Positions 18,463 to 27,791 of a stretch of 60,748 nt of DNA are shown here, piece after piece. Source of the DNA: Chloroflexota bacterium (GTDB taxonomy: Bacteria > Chloroflexota > Ktedonobacteria > Ktedonobacterales > Ktedonobacteraceae). The stretch covers positions 1 to 60,748 of the forward strand of contig CADDYT010000016.1 in assembly GCA_902810755.1 (NCBI GenBank), written 5' to 3'. The notes under the pieces were generated by a model. That model was not told the DNA's origin. It saw only the letters and a program-made list of their open reading frames with translations, and made no database searches. Both the position numbers and the translations under genes were made by a program. Numbering within the stretch: position 1 is the first letter of the stretch; every line of letters begins with the position of its first letter.

Positions 18463-19908
18463 TTATTTCCCCTGCTGGTGCCGATGATAGGCAGCGATGA
18501 AGCTCTTATACCAGAGGGCGCTGTCTTTGAGAATGCGGCGCTGCGTGGGGTAATCGACATAGACGATACCGAAACGCTTGCTATAGCCTTCTCCCCACTC
18601 AAAGTTGTCGAGCAGCGACCAGACGAAGTAGCCACGTAGCGGCACACCTGCCGCGATGGCACGGGCCTGAGCCTGGATGTGCGAGTGCAGATACTCGACG
18701 CGCAGGGGGTCGCTGACGTGATCTTCCCCGTTCCACTGGTCGGCGAAGGCCGCGCCATTTTCAGTGACGTAAAGCGCGGGAACGGCGTACTCACGGTGGA
18801 GACGTACCAGGAGGTCGGTAAGGCCCTGCGGATAGACTTCCCAGCCCATTTCCGTGTAAATTGAGCCGGGAACAGGCCGTACTGCCTCGGCCCCTTCGTG
18901 GGGCCCGCCGCTTTCACTGTTCTCGTGGTTCTCACTGCCGGCTGCCAATTTGCTCTGCATGAGCGAACGGGAATAGTAATTGACGCCGAGAAAGTCGATG
19001 GGGGCGCCGATGATGGCGAAATCGCCTTCCTGTACCGACGGTGGGTTTACCTGAAAACTGGAGAACAGATTGTCTGGATAGCTCCCCCGATAAATAGGGT
19101 CGAGGAACCAGCGATTACTGAAGGCGTCGGCCCGCTCGATGGCATGCAGCGTTTCTGGCCGTTCATCGGCGGCATACTGCGGCGTGAAGTTGAGGGTAAT
19201 GCCGACCTGCGCGCCTGGCCTGATGCTGGCGCGGATACGCGGAAGCGCCAGCCCATGAGCCAGCAGCAGGTTATGGCCGGCATCGAAAGCCGCCTGCCTG
19301 TTCTGCAGACCGGGGGCGTGGACGCCGATGCCGTAGCCCAGGAAGGCGCTGCACCAGGGTTCGTTGAGGGTGATCCATGCCTCGACGCGATCTCCCAGCC
19401 GCTTTGCCGTCACCTCGGCATACTCGGCAAAGGCATAGGCGGTGTCACGGTTGATCCAGCCGCCCTGTTCTTCAAGGGCGATGGGCAGATCCCAGTGATA
19501 GAGCGTGGCAAAGGGCTTGATGCCATGCGCTAAAAGGGTATCGACCAGCCGATCATAGAAATCGAGGCCGGGGTTATTGAGCTGGCCTCTGCCCTGTGGG
19601 AGAATGCGCGGCCATGCCAGCGAGAAGCGGTACGCGCCCAGGCCAAGCTCTGCCATGAGGGCGACATCCTGGGGCATGCGATGGTAATGATCGTCGGCGA
19701 TGTCACCTGTGTCTCCCTGGAAGGTTTTGCCAGGGGTGGCTGCGAACTGATCCCAGATGGAGAGACTGCGGCCATCTTCGTGGGTTGCGCCCTCGACCTG
19801 GTATGATGCGGTTGCGCTTCCCCAGAGGAAACCTGGTGGGAAGGCAGCGGCTAACCGGGTATCAACCTGTGCCTGTGATTGTACCTGAGTGTTGTCGAGC
19901 GTGGTCAT
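18463..19908 (-). CDS. Family GH1 beta-glucosidase
   Basis: A 481-residue enzyme of glycoside hydrolase family 1, which hydrolyses beta-glucosides such as cellobiose by a retaining mechanism. The N-terminal signature FLWGSATASYQVEGA is present. E183 in TLNEP is the acid/base and E383 in TENG is the nucleophile. Length and the C-terminal SLLDNFEWGEGYSKRFGIVYVDY block are typical. There is no signal peptide, so it acts inside the cell on imported sugar. Its ATG overlaps the stop of the upstream ATPase gene by 4 bp; it is the last gene of the transporter operon at 19905-26299. The exact sugar is not readable from sequence. Confidence 0.95.
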   Translation of the reverse strand: MTTLDNTQVQSQAQVDTRLAAAFPPGFLWGSATASYQVEGATHEDGRSLSIWDQFAATPGKTFQGDTGDIADDHYHRMPQDVALMAELGLGAYRFSLAWPRILPQGRGQLNNPGLDFYDRLVDTLLAHGIKPFATLYHWDLPIALEEQGGWINRDTAYAFAEYAEVTAKRLGDRVEAWITLNEPWCSAFLGYGIGVHAPGLQNRQAAFDAGHNLLLAHGLALPRIRASIRPGAQVGITLNFTPQYAADERPETLHAIERADAFSNRWFLDPIYRGSYPDNLFSSFQVNPPSVQEGDFAIIGAPIDFLGVNYYSRSLMQSKLAAGSENHENSESGGPHEGAEAVRPVPGSIYTEMGWEVYPQGLTDLLVRLHREYAVPALYVTENGAAFADQWNGEDHVSDPLRVEYLHSHIQAQARAIAAGVPLRGYFVWSLLDNFEWGEGYSKRFGIVYVDYPTQRRILKDSALWYKSFIAAYHRHQQGK

Positions 19909-21056
19909 TCATTCTCCTTCATCTCTGGATAGTCTGGCTGTTCCTGCGTGCGGCCTGCCTTGCGCCTGGGGGTTGGCGGCACAGCGAGGTTCAGCAATGG
20001 TGGTTGTTCGGTGTTGCTGCCTCCATCTCCATAATAGAAACAGTGTGTCCAGTGGCCGTTGCCGACATCGGTGCGCTCAGGGAAACGCTCCCTGCAGACG
20101 GGCATGGCGTAGGGACAGCGTGGATGGAAGCGGCAACCGGTGGGTGGGTTGATCAGGCTGGGGATCTCGCCGCGTGTCGGCAGTGTGCCGAGTCCCCTCT
20201 GATTGGGGTCCATGCGATCAGGATCGGGCGCGGCGGAGAGCAGCAACTGAGTATAGGGATGTTTCGGGCGCTGGATGACCTCCTCACTTGGCCCGCCCTC
20301 GACCATCTGCCCGGCATACATCACCAGCGTCTCTTCTGCGAAGTAGAGGGCGCTGGCAATGTCATGGGTGATGTAGAGCAGGGCGAGATGTTCTTCCTGT
20401 TTGAGGCGCAGCAGCAGATTCAGAATATCCAGGCGAATGGAGACATCGAGCATCGAAACCGGCTCGTCGGCCAGCAGCACTTCTGGCTGTGCCGCCAGGG
20501 CGCGAGCAATGGCGACGCGCTGGCGCTGCCCGCCACTCAACTGGTGCGGAAACTTCTGAATAAACTGCTCCGCCGGTGTCAGGCTGACGCGATTGAGCAG
20601 GGTGAGGATCTGTTCGGTCACCTCCCGCTTATTGCGCGCATGGCCATAGACTCGTAACGGGCGGCTGAGATGGTACTCAACGCTGTGAACGGGGTTGAGC
20701 GAAGAGAAGGGGTCCTGGAAGACAAGCTGCACGTGGCGGCGGTACTGGCGCAGGGCCGCTCCCCGCGTCAATTTGACCGGTTTGCCTTGAAACAGAATCG
20801 TGCCGGATGTGGGGTCATAGAGGCGCGCCAGCATACGAGCGATGGTCGTCTTGCCGCTGCCGCTTTCCCCCACCAGTGCCGTCGCGCGACCAGGGTAGAG
20901 GGCGAAAGACGAATCTTCCACGGCATGAACGGCACGTTGTGGTCCGAAAAGGTTGATCTGACGTAAGGGGAAGAGTTTACGCAGATGTTCGATCTCCATG
21001 ATGGGCGTTTCGGGCCGAGCATCCGAGGGTGTCTGTAACTGGTCGAGCGCGTTCAT
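19905..21056 (-). CDS. ABC transporter ATP-binding protein (OppF-like)
   Basis: A 383-residue ATPase of the peptide/oligosaccharide (PepT) class. Walker A is GESGSGKTT, the signature is LSGGQRQRVAIARAL, and Walker B is VLLADEPVSMLD. The C-terminal oligopeptide-type extension has its cysteine box GCRFHPRCPYAMPVCRERFP, seen in OppD/F and DppD/F and sometimes linked to an Fe-S cluster. It pairs with the ATPase at 21053-22243, which it overlaps by 4 bp, to energise the two permeases. In this operon it ends at the GH1 gene, so the cargo is probably a beta-linked oligosaccharide and not a peptide; such use of PepT transporters is known from thermophilic sugar-using bacteria. Confidence 0.93.
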   Translation of the reverse strand: MNALDQLQTPSDARPETPIMEIEHLRKLFPLRQINLFGPQRAVHAVEDSSFALYPGRATALVGESGSGKTTIARMLARLYDPTSGTILFQGKPVKLTRGAALRQYRRHVQLVFQDPFSSLNPVHSVEYHLSRPLRVYGHARNKREVTEQILTLLNRVSLTPAEQFIQKFPHQLSGGQRQRVAIARALAAQPEVLLADEPVSMLDVSIRLDILNLLLRLKQEEHLALLYITHDIASALYFAEETLVMYAGQMVEGGPSEEVIQRPKHPYTQLLLSAAPDPDRMDPNQRGLGTLPTRGEIPSLINPPTGCRFHPRCPYAMPVCRERFPERTDVGNGHWTHCFYYGDGGSNTEQPPLLNLAVPPTPRRKAGRTQEQPDYPEMKENE

Positions 21057-22243
21057 CGGCCTTTGCTCCTTTCTGCCAGGGTGGCATACCTTGCGGCGAA
21101 CTCCTCCTCATCCGGCGACCCTGCCGGGTGCAAATTTGTGTTATAGAGATGGCAGGCCACCAGCTGTTCCGGCGTTTGCGGGTTTGACGGTTCCAGCGTT
21201 GGCAGGATGCTGCTGCATGGCGCGAAGGCGAAGGGGCAGCGCGGGTGAAAGGCGCAGCCCTTCGGCACAGCGCGCAGGTCTGGCGGGGAGCCGGGGATGC
21301 CCGTGACGTTGCGGCGCGGCCCGCGAATCGTCGGGAACGAGTGCAGCAAACCGTAGCTATAGGGGTGGCGCGGATGCTCATAGAGGTCAAAAGAGGTGCC
21401 TTGCTCAACGATGCGACCGGCGTACATAATGGCGATCTTGTCGGCCAGTTCGAGTAGCAGCGAAAGGTCGTGGGTGATGAAGATGACCGAGAAGTCGAAC
21501 TCTTCGCGCAGACGCATGATCTCGATGAGAATTTCACGCTGCATCACCACATCCAGCGCCGTCGTTGGCTCATCCATAATGATGATTTCTGGCGAAAGGG
21601 CCAGGGCAATGGCGATGATGGCGCGCTGGCGCATGCCCCCACTTAGTTCATGCGGGTAGCTATTGATGCGGTCAGGGGCGATGCCGACGACTTTGAGCAA
21701 TTCGAGCGCGCGCTGTTTGCGGGCGTCCGGCCCCATTTCCGGGCGGTGTGCCTGCAACACGTCCATGATCTGCGTGCCGATTTTCATGACGGGGTTGAGG
21801 GCATTCATCGCGCTCTGGAAGACAATCGCCAGCTCTGTCCAGCGGAAGGCTCGCAGTTCGGATGAACTCATTGTCATGATATCGATCGTTTCCTCTGTCT
21901 CGCCAGGTCGCGCCAACGGCCCTTTTCCGGGCATCGAGACCGTCGAGACGCGCGGCGCCCCCGTTTCATCGGTGCGCACGCGCGGGTGGTAAAGTACCTC
22001 GCCTTCTGTAATGAGCGCAGGCGGGCGCAGCAAGCGGGCGATGGCATAGGCCAGCGTGGATTTGCCACAGCCACTTTCCCCTGCCAGCCCCAGGATTTCC
22101 CCGCGTTCCAGCGTAAAACTCACATCGGTCACCGCATGCACGACGCCGCTGCTCGCCAGGTAGTCCACGCTGAGGTGTTTGACCTCAAGCAGAGTCTTGC
22201 TCCCTGTGCGCGCTTGCTTGCCGTTTACCAGGATATCAGCCAT
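21053..22243 (-). CDS. ABC transporter ATP-binding protein (OppD-like)
   Basis: A 396-residue ATPase. The start is the ATG at 22243, which overlaps the permease stop by one base (TAATG); the longer frame upstream reads through the permease gene. Walker A is GESGCGKST, the signature LSGGMRQRAIIAIAL, and Walker B IIMDEPTTALD. Between Walker A and the signature there is an insertion of about 25 residues (HPRVRTDETGAPRVSTVSMP), longer than in most OppD proteins. The C-terminal cysteine box GCAFHPRCPFAFAPC is present. It works with the 19905-21056 ATPase as a heterodimer. Confidence 0.93.
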   Translation of the reverse strand: MADILVNGKQARTGSKTLLEVKHLSVDYLASSGVVHAVTDVSFTLERGEILGLAGESGCGKSTLAYAIARLLRPPALITEGEVLYHPRVRTDETGAPRVSTVSMPGKGPLARPGETEETIDIMTMSSSELRAFRWTELAIVFQSAMNALNPVMKIGTQIMDVLQAHRPEMGPDARKQRALELLKVVGIAPDRINSYPHELSGGMRQRAIIAIALALSPEIIIMDEPTTALDVVMQREILIEIMRLREEFDFSVIFITHDLSLLLELADKIAIMYAGRIVEQGTSFDLYEHPRHPYSYGLLHSFPTIRGPRRNVTGIPGSPPDLRAVPKGCAFHPRCPFAFAPCSSILPTLEPSNPQTPEQLVACHLYNTNLHPAGSPDEEEFAARYATLAERSKGR

Positions 22244-23352
22244 TATGCCACCGCTTTCTGTGGTTTGAGTGCTTTTACCTTCGGTCTGCGTTCGGTGCGC
22301 AGGCGAGGGTTGGCCATTTCGTCGATGCCGAAGTTGATGAAGGCGAGGGCCGCGCCCAGCACGGCGATGCACAGGCCGGGCGGCACGAACCACCACCATG
22401 CGCCGAGCAGAAGCGCATCGTTATTCTGCGCCCAGTAGAACATACTGCCCCAGCTCACCACCGTCGGGCTGCCCAGACCGATGAATTCCAGGCTGGCCTC
22501 GAAAATGATGACGTAAAGGACGGTGCCGACGAAGCCGGCGGCGACGACGGAAATCTCGTTGGGCAGAATCTCGAAGAAAATGATGCGCAGCGTCCTCTCT
22601 CCGCTGGCTCGCGCCGCTTCAACGAAGTCGCGGCGGCGCATCGACATCGTTTGCGCCCGCAGCACGCGCGCCCCATAGGCCCAGCTGGTGATGGTGATGA
22701 CGATGGCGACCGTCAGCGGCCCTTTGAAGGGGAAGTAGGCCGCCAGCACAATCGCCAGGGGCAAAGCGGGCAGAACGAGAAAGATGTTGATGAGCAGCGA
22801 GAGGATGTCATCCACGATGCCGCCAAAGTACCCGGCGCACAGGCCGATGGTGATGGAGAGGATGGTGACGAGCAAGCCTGTCAGGAAGCCCCAGAAGATA
22901 GAGACGCGGGTGCCGTAGATGACCTGTGCGAAGACATCCTGCCCGGTTTGTGTGGTTCCCAGCCAGTTACTTGCCGAGGGGGGAGAGAGCAGATTGTCGC
23001 TGAAGGCATTGGGGTCAGTATGCACAAACATTGGCCCGAAAATGGCAACCAGCACGAAGAAGAGGATGGTGCTGAGGCCAAACACCACCTTCCGATTTCT
23101 GGTGATAGCTCGCCAGAAGCCACTCAGGCTGCCCGCGATCATCGCGGTGACAGGCGCGCCGCCGACTGCCACCGGCGCGATCGAGGTTCCGGCAGGTGAA
23201 ATGGGCGTATTGACTGCCGCCTGCCCGTTGGCGGCGCTGGCTTCGATGATGTGTGTGCCGCTCGGTTCGGCTACCTCATCGTAGAGATTGGCGGCCAGAC
23301 CGTTGGTATGCTCAGTCGTGACAGGTTTTTCCAGAGGATCAAGCTGACTCAT
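22243..23352 (-). CDS. ABC transporter permease (OppC-like)
   Basis: A 369-residue integral membrane protein. Residues 1-80 are an unusually long, Ala/Pro/Thr-rich cytoplasmic tail with no similarity I recognise. After that come the OppC_N-type helix (VVFGLSTILFFVLVAIFGPMF), a periplasmic NWLGTTQTGQDVFAQVIYGTR block that is diagnostic of DppC/OppC permeases, and five further helices. The EAA-like coupling loop (RRRDFVEAARASGERTLRIIFFEILPN) contacts the ATPase. It begins 3 bp after the upstream permease gene ends, so the operon is tight. Confidence 0.92.
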   Translation of the reverse strand: MSQLDPLEKPVTTEHTNGLAANLYDEVAEPSGTHIIEASAANGQAAVNTPISPAGTSIAPVAVGGAPVTAMIAGSLSGFWRAITRNRKVVFGLSTILFFVLVAIFGPMFVHTDPNAFSDNLLSPPSASNWLGTTQTGQDVFAQVIYGTRVSIFWGFLTGLLVTILSITIGLCAGYFGGIVDDILSLLINIFLVLPALPLAIVLAAYFPFKGPLTVAIVITITSWAYGARVLRAQTMSMRRRDFVEAARASGERTLRIIFFEILPNEISVVAAGFVGTVLYVIIFEASLEFIGLGSPTVVSWGSMFYWAQNNDALLLGAWWWFVPPGLCIAVLGAALAFINFGIDEMANPRLRTERRPKVKALKPQKAVA

Positions 23353-23355
23353 AGA

Positions 23356-24339
23356 TCACCCCTTTTCCTGGCGCACGCGAGGATCAAGCGCCGCGTTGAC
23401 AATATCGGCCAGAAAGTTCGCTGCCAGAACCGCTATGGCGATAATCAGGAACAGGCCCTGCATCAGCGCGTAGTCGGAGTTCTGCACGGCCTGTAGCAGG
23501 GCGAAACCGACGCCGGGATAGGAGAAGACAATCTCGACCAGCAGCGCGCCGCCGACCACGAAGCCCAGGTTGATGGCAAGGCCGGTGATATTGGGCAGGA
23601 TGGCGTTGCGAGCGGCATAGTTGAACATGACGCGCCGCTGCGGCAGTCCCTTCGCTTCGGCCATCAGTACATAATCTTCCGAGAGCGTGGTAATCATCGT
23701 ATTGCGCATGCCGAGCAACCAGCCCGCGATAGAGCTAACAACAATGGTCAGCGCGGGTAGAATACCGTGTTGAATGGCGCTGACGATGAACGGACCGTTC
23801 ATGCCGACGGTGGTAGAGATATCGTAACCACCGTTGAGCGGGAACCAGTTGAGCGTGTAGGCGAGGATATAGAGGGAAAGCAGGGCCAGCCAGAAATAGG
23901 GGATGGCCGAGAAGAACGTCAGAATAGGGGGAATGGTACTATCAAGGGCGGTGCCGCGCCTCCACGCCAGGAAAATGCCGACCAGGGTGCCGAGGATAAA
24001 GCTAATGATCGTTGAGAGGCCGATCAGCGTTAATGTCCAGGGGATGTCCTGTGCGATGACGGTAGAAACGGGGGTGGGAAAGTAGGTGATGGATATTCCC
24101 AGATTGCCATGCGCCAGGTTATTCAGATATTGCAAATATTGCACCCAGAGACTTTGATTGCTGATGCCGAACTCGATTTCGAGCGCATGCAGAGCTTCCG
24201 GGCGGATGCGGCCCTGGAAACGGGCAATCAGCGCCTCAGCCGGGTTGCCCGGCGCGAGGCGAGGTATGAGAAAGTTAAGCGTGATCGAGGCCCAAAGGGC
24301 GACGAGATAAAAGCCGATACGACGAAACAGATGGCGCAT
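23356..24339 (-). CDS. ABC transporter permease (OppB-like)
   Basis: A 327-residue permease. ATG 24339 is preferred because GGAAGGAGGAAG lies just upstream; the longer frame to 24369 adds only a polar stretch. The N-terminal helix FYLVALWASITLNFLIPRLAPGNP is typical of the OppB/DppB subunit, as are the six predicted helices and the coupling loop (DYVLMAEAKGLPQRRVMFNYAARNAILP). The first periplasmic loop is long. It forms the membrane channel with the 22243-23352 permease. It is separated from the binding-protein gene by a 259-bp gap that holds a hairpin (24506-24540). Confidence 0.92.
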   Translation of the reverse strand: MRHLFRRIGFYLVALWASITLNFLIPRLAPGNPAEALIARFQGRIRPEALHALEIEFGISNQSLWVQYLQYLNNLAHGNLGISITYFPTPVSTVIAQDIPWTLTLIGLSTIISFILGTLVGIFLAWRRGTALDSTIPPILTFFSAIPYFWLALLSLYILAYTLNWFPLNGGYDISTTVGMNGPFIVSAIQHGILPALTIVVSSIAGWLLGMRNTMITTLSEDYVLMAEAKGLPQRRVMFNYAARNAILPNITGLAINLGFVVGGALLVEIVFSYPGVGFALLQAVQNSDYALMQGLFLIIAIAVLAANFLADIVNAALDPRVRQEKG

Positions 24340-24505
24340 CCGGCTTCCTCCTTCCAGGCTACCTGGCATGCGCCTATCGGCGCATACAGTTCGGTTCTTT
24401 TCTCGTACTCGTAATAGTATGTCCTATATACTGATTGTTTTGCAACCTGATTGTTTCGCAACTACAATCAATCACTTTTTCAGGAAGAGGAGAGAACGCT
24501 GTGGG

Positions 24506-24540
24506 AATGGGGATAAACTGTTTGGGAGTTTATCCCCATT
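24506..24540. promoter_or_regulatory. Intercistronic hairpin between binding-protein and permease genes
   Basis: A perfect 14-bp stem (24506-24519 / 24527-24540) with a 7-nt loop. In the direction of transcription (minus) no T run follows, so it is more likely an mRNA 3'-end stabiliser or partial attenuator than a full terminator. Such structures let the binding protein be made in excess over the permeases. Confidence 0.6.
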
Positions 24541-24598
24541 TTTCTCGACCCTTCGTCTCACGATGAAGACGAAGCGCCGATCCACAGGATCGAGGAAC

Positions 24599-26299
24599 TT
24601 ACGCGACCGGCTTCAGGTGGAGGACGACGATTTCCGCGTCTGGGAACGAGTACGGCGAAGGAACCGCATACGTGTTGTTCGCGTCCGGCCAGCCGGTGAA
24701 GCGGCTCGTATTGTACTCGTACCAGGTTGCGCCGTAGACCAGCGGGATAGCCGGCAACTGCTGCACCATGATCTGCTGGATGCCGTTGAGCGCCTGCTGC
24801 TGCACGCTGGAATCGGTCGAGGTGGCATACTGCGCCAGCAACTTATCCGTTGCCGGGTCGTTCCAGCGTTCGAAGTTCGAGGCAGCGGCCTTGCCGATAG
24901 GGGCCGTGTTAGCACTGTTCAGCAGGGACTGATAGAGGTAGTACGGCGTCGGGCCGGGATTCGTCCAGGAGATGGCTGTATCAAAGCTGCCCGTCGACAG
25001 GGCGCTGTAATAGGCATTGAAGGAGATGGCATTCACGGTGACGTTCATGCCGATAGCCTTCAGTTCGCTCGCCATAATCTGACAGTCGGTGACCCAGTCA
25101 GTCCAACCGGTAACGACATTCATATTGAAGGAGAGCTTCTTGCCGTTCTTGTCGGCATAGATGCCATCTGAACCCTTCGTAAAGCCCGCGCTTTGCAGCA
25201 ACTGATTCGCCCTGGCGACATCTACGGAGAAGGAGGAGTTGGCATACTGCGGGTTCAGGAAGCTCTGATTGGCCGGCAGGACGAGCGCCGTCGGGCTGGC
25301 AACCGGCTCGTAGCCGCTTTCACCAACTTTGTCGAGCTGGTTGCGGTCGATCGCATAGCTGATGGCCTGGCGAACGGCCAGTTGATTGAACGGAGACTTG
25401 GCGAGGTTGAGGTAGAGCATCACCACGTTGGCCGGGGGGAACCAGTAGTGATTGTGCGCCGGGTCGCGGCTGACGAACGTCTGCTGGATGTTCGGTGTGA
25501 ACAGGCCCGTCCAGTCAACTTCATTGCGCGAGAGCAGCAGTTCCGCGCTGGTGTTGGAGTTGAACGACGGGTAGCGGATTTCGGCGACCGGTACCGAGCC
25601 GCCCCAGTAGTGGGGGTTACGCACCAGATCAATCAACTGCGGGGTGAACGACTTGAGGGTGTAGGGACCGGTGCCAACGGGGTTCGGATTTGTGTACTTG
25701 GTGGGGTCACCCACGCTGCTCCACAGATGCTGTGGAACAATCCAGGTCTGGCCACCCAGGTACCACAAAATAGGAGTGTACGGCTTTTTGAGCGTCACCG
25801 CTACCGTGTTGGCGTCGGGAGCAGTCACATTGGTGATGTACTGCCACAGGCCATTGCCGTCTGCCGCCGGATACTGCTTGAGCATGTTCAGCGTGAAGAC
25901 GACATCCTGGCTGGAGAATGCCTGACCGTCTGACCACTTGACGTTCTGTCGCAGGTTGAAGGTGATGCTGGTCGCATCGCTGGAGAACTGGTAGCTGGAG
26001 GCCAGCCAGGGCTGAACCTGACCGTTCTCACGGTTGAAGAACAACAGGGTTTCGTAGATCATGCCCTGCGTCCCGTAGTTGGGGCTGGGGGTATAGGGAG
26101 AGAAATCCTTGGTGAAGTCGCCAATCGGGCTGGGAACAACCGTCAGCACGCTGTTCGAGCTGTTGCCGTTCCCGTTGGAACTTGGCGTTGTGGTATTGCT
26201 GCCACAGGCCGCCAGCGCGAAGGCGAGAATGAGCAGGAACGAGAGTGCTACCGTTCCGGTTCTGCCCTTCAAGAGCGAGCGCAATGATGCGGATATCAC
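24599..26299 (-). CDS. Solute-binding lipoprotein, SBP_bac_5 family
   Basis: A 566-residue extracellular binding protein for the adjacent transporter. The start is a GTG at 26299 with CAGGAGG upstream. Residues 1-32 are a lipoprotein signal peptide ending LAAC at the lipobox, followed by an Asn/Ser-rich linker. The mature part follows the family 5 (OppA/DppA-like) pattern: YETLLFFNRENGQVQPWLASSY, FNLRQNVKWSDGQAFSSQDVVFT, and later VRQAISYAIDRNQL. Family 5 proteins bind peptides, nickel or, in several lineages, oligosaccharides; the operon context with a GH1 enzyme favours a sugar. It is the first gene after the LacI regulator and has a ~160-nt leader with unusual features (26414-26475). Confidence 0.92.
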   Translation of the reverse strand: MISASLRSLLKGRTGTVALSFLLILAFALAACGSNTTTPSSNGNGNSSNSVLTVVPSPIGDFTKDFSPYTPSPNYGTQGMIYETLLFFNRENGQVQPWLASSYQFSSDATSITFNLRQNVKWSDGQAFSSQDVVFTLNMLKQYPAADGNGLWQYITNVTAPDANTVAVTLKKPYTPILWYLGGQTWIVPQHLWSSVGDPTKYTNPNPVGTGPYTLKSFTPQLIDLVRNPHYWGGSVPVAEIRYPSFNSNTSAELLLSRNEVDWTGLFTPNIQQTFVSRDPAHNHYWFPPANVVMLYLNLAKSPFNQLAVRQAISYAIDRNQLDKVGESGYEPVASPTALVLPANQSFLNPQYANSSFSVDVARANQLLQSAGFTKGSDGIYADKNGKKLSFNMNVVTGWTDWVTDCQIMASELKAIGMNVTVNAISFNAYYSALSTGSFDTAISWTNPGPTPYYLYQSLLNSANTAPIGKAAASNFERWNDPATDKLLAQYATSTDSSVQQQALNGIQQIMVQQLPAIPLVYGATWYEYNTSRFTGWPDANNTYAVPSPYSFPDAEIVVLHLKPVA

Positions 26300-26413
26300 A
26301 GAAAACCTCCTGACACTAGGGATTGATCACAGGTCGATAGACTACCATGATCGCTCAGCTCACGAATGCGTCATTGAGAAGCCGTGAGCAACTGATGAGG
26401 ATGAGAAGACATT

Positions 26414-26475
26414 TCATCCTCTGTACATACGGTTCGCAGGCTCTGCCTGCCTGAACTTCAAGGATCACCTCCTTT
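26414..26475 (-). promoter_or_regulatory. Perfect Shine-Dalgarno and possible 15-codon leader peptide
   Basis: On the minus strand AAAGGAGGTGATCC (26475-26462) matches the complement of the 16S rRNA 3' end over 14 bases. A TTG follows immediately (26461) and opens a 15-codon frame that ends in TGA at 26416-26414. This lies in the leader of the binding-protein gene, about 115 nt before its GTG. I infer a leader peptide or a ribosome standby site. Confidence 0.4.
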
Positions 26476-26575
26476 CGCTTTTTAACTGTAATAATGCTAT
26501 TACCCGTATTACATCCGAAAATCGAGTATAAAGAATAGAGAAGCAGCGTGTTACATGGCTCGCACTACGCTACAA

Positions 26576-27751
26576 TTAAGGACTGACTGTGAGTTTGTTG
26601 GGAGCGCCACAGGAAGCACGCACTACAAGGGTTGTAGCCATGTCGACATGAAATGGTTGATTGCCATCCATGTCCTGCCGAACTTGTTTCACCAGTTGCT
26701 GTAATTGTTCTACAGGCAGAATGGGATTAGGTGCGCTACTGTTATGATTGTTTTCAAGAAGGAGATTGTTTTTTCCAAATGAAGAAGATCGGGGACTGTC
26801 GAGCATAGATAAAAGCAATGCGATGCCATACTGGCCGATTTCGGCAAAAGGCTGCCGAACGGTGGTCAGTGGCGGGTGAACATGAGGAGAAGGCGCGAGA
26901 TCGTCAAAGCCGACAAGCGCGAGGTCTTGCGGGATACTCACGCCGTATTCCTCGGCGGCAGCGATCACGCCGTAGGCCATCTGGTCACTGGAAGCAAAAA
27001 TAGCGGTTGGGCGCTTTTCCGGCGGCATTTCGAAGAATCTGGCGGCGCAGGCCCGGCCCCCTGCTACGGTAAAGTCACCTACCGCGACCAGCTCGGGATC
27101 AAGGGGGATGCCAGCTTCCTCTAAGGCGCGGCAGTAGCCCTTGTGCCGGTCATGTGAGACCACGTACTTCAGCGGGCCTTGAATATGAGCGATGCGGCTG
27201 TGACCAAGCTGAATCAGGTGATGCACGGCGGCATATGCGCCGTTCACGTTGTCGGATTTGATCCAGGGAATCTCGGTCGGCGTATCCTGGTCATCGATCA
27301 TGACGACGGGGAAACGCTGCCGGTACAGTTTGGTCAGGTGGTGAGAGACCGGGCCGGGGAAGATTGCCAGCAAGCCGGAGGTGAGCTTGGAGGCCAGGAT
27401 GTGATCGATGACTTTGCTGCGATCCAGATCGCGCATAGAGTCGTTGATACTGTAGAGGACAAGCTCGTAATGGGTACCGCCCATAGCCTCGGCCACACCG
27501 CGCATGATATCGGGAATCATGGGCCAGGTGAACGAGGGGACAAGCGCGCCGATGAGACGACTATGCCCACCTGCCAGATCGGAGGCGGCGATGCTGGGAA
27601 CGAAACCTTCTTCCTCGACGATGCGCAGGATGCGTTCGCGTGTCTCCGGGTCGACATCGGGCTTATGATTCAAGACGCGAGATACTGTCGCCTTTGACAC
27701 GCCAGCCAGAGATGCAATATCCTTGATGGTAACGGTACGTTTTCCTGGCAT
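26576..27751 (-). CDS. LacI-family transcriptional regulator of the glycoside locus
   Basis: A 391-residue repressor. Residues ~7-55 form the LacI DNA-binding domain (VTIKDIASLAGVSKATVSRVLN), with the hinge helix region ending near ...AASDLAGGHS. The rest is the periplasmic-binding-protein-like sugar sensor domain (LIGALVPSFTWPMIPDIMRGV ... ALVGFDDLAPSPHVHPPLTTVRQP). The C-terminal ~50 residues extend beyond the usual domain and are Asn-rich in part. It stands directly upstream of, and in line with, the binding-protein/permease/ATPase/GH1 genes, so it most likely controls them in response to a beta-glucoside; the effector sugar is inferred. A dyad in its own upstream region (27792-27815) is a candidate operator. 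Confidence 0.93.
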   Translation of the reverse strand: MPGKRTVTIKDIASLAGVSKATVSRVLNHKPDVDPETRERILRIVEEEGFVPSIAASDLAGGHSRLIGALVPSFTWPMIPDIMRGVAEAMGGTHYELVLYSINDSMRDLDRSKVIDHILASKLTSGLLAIFPGPVSHHLTKLYRQRFPVVMIDDQDTPTEIPWIKSDNVNGAYAAVHHLIQLGHSRIAHIQGPLKYVVSHDRHKGYCRALEEAGIPLDPELVAVGDFTVAGGRACAARFFEMPPEKRPTAIFASSDQMAYGVIAAAEEYGVSIPQDLALVGFDDLAPSPHVHPPLTTVRQPFAEIGQYGIALLLSMLDSPRSSSFGKNNLLLENNHNSSAPNPILPVEQLQQLVKQVRQDMDGNQPFHVDMATTLVVRASCGAPNKLTVSP

Positions 27752-27791
27752 ACCGGTTCCCTCTCATCTCAAAGAAAATAGTTTTGTTCAT

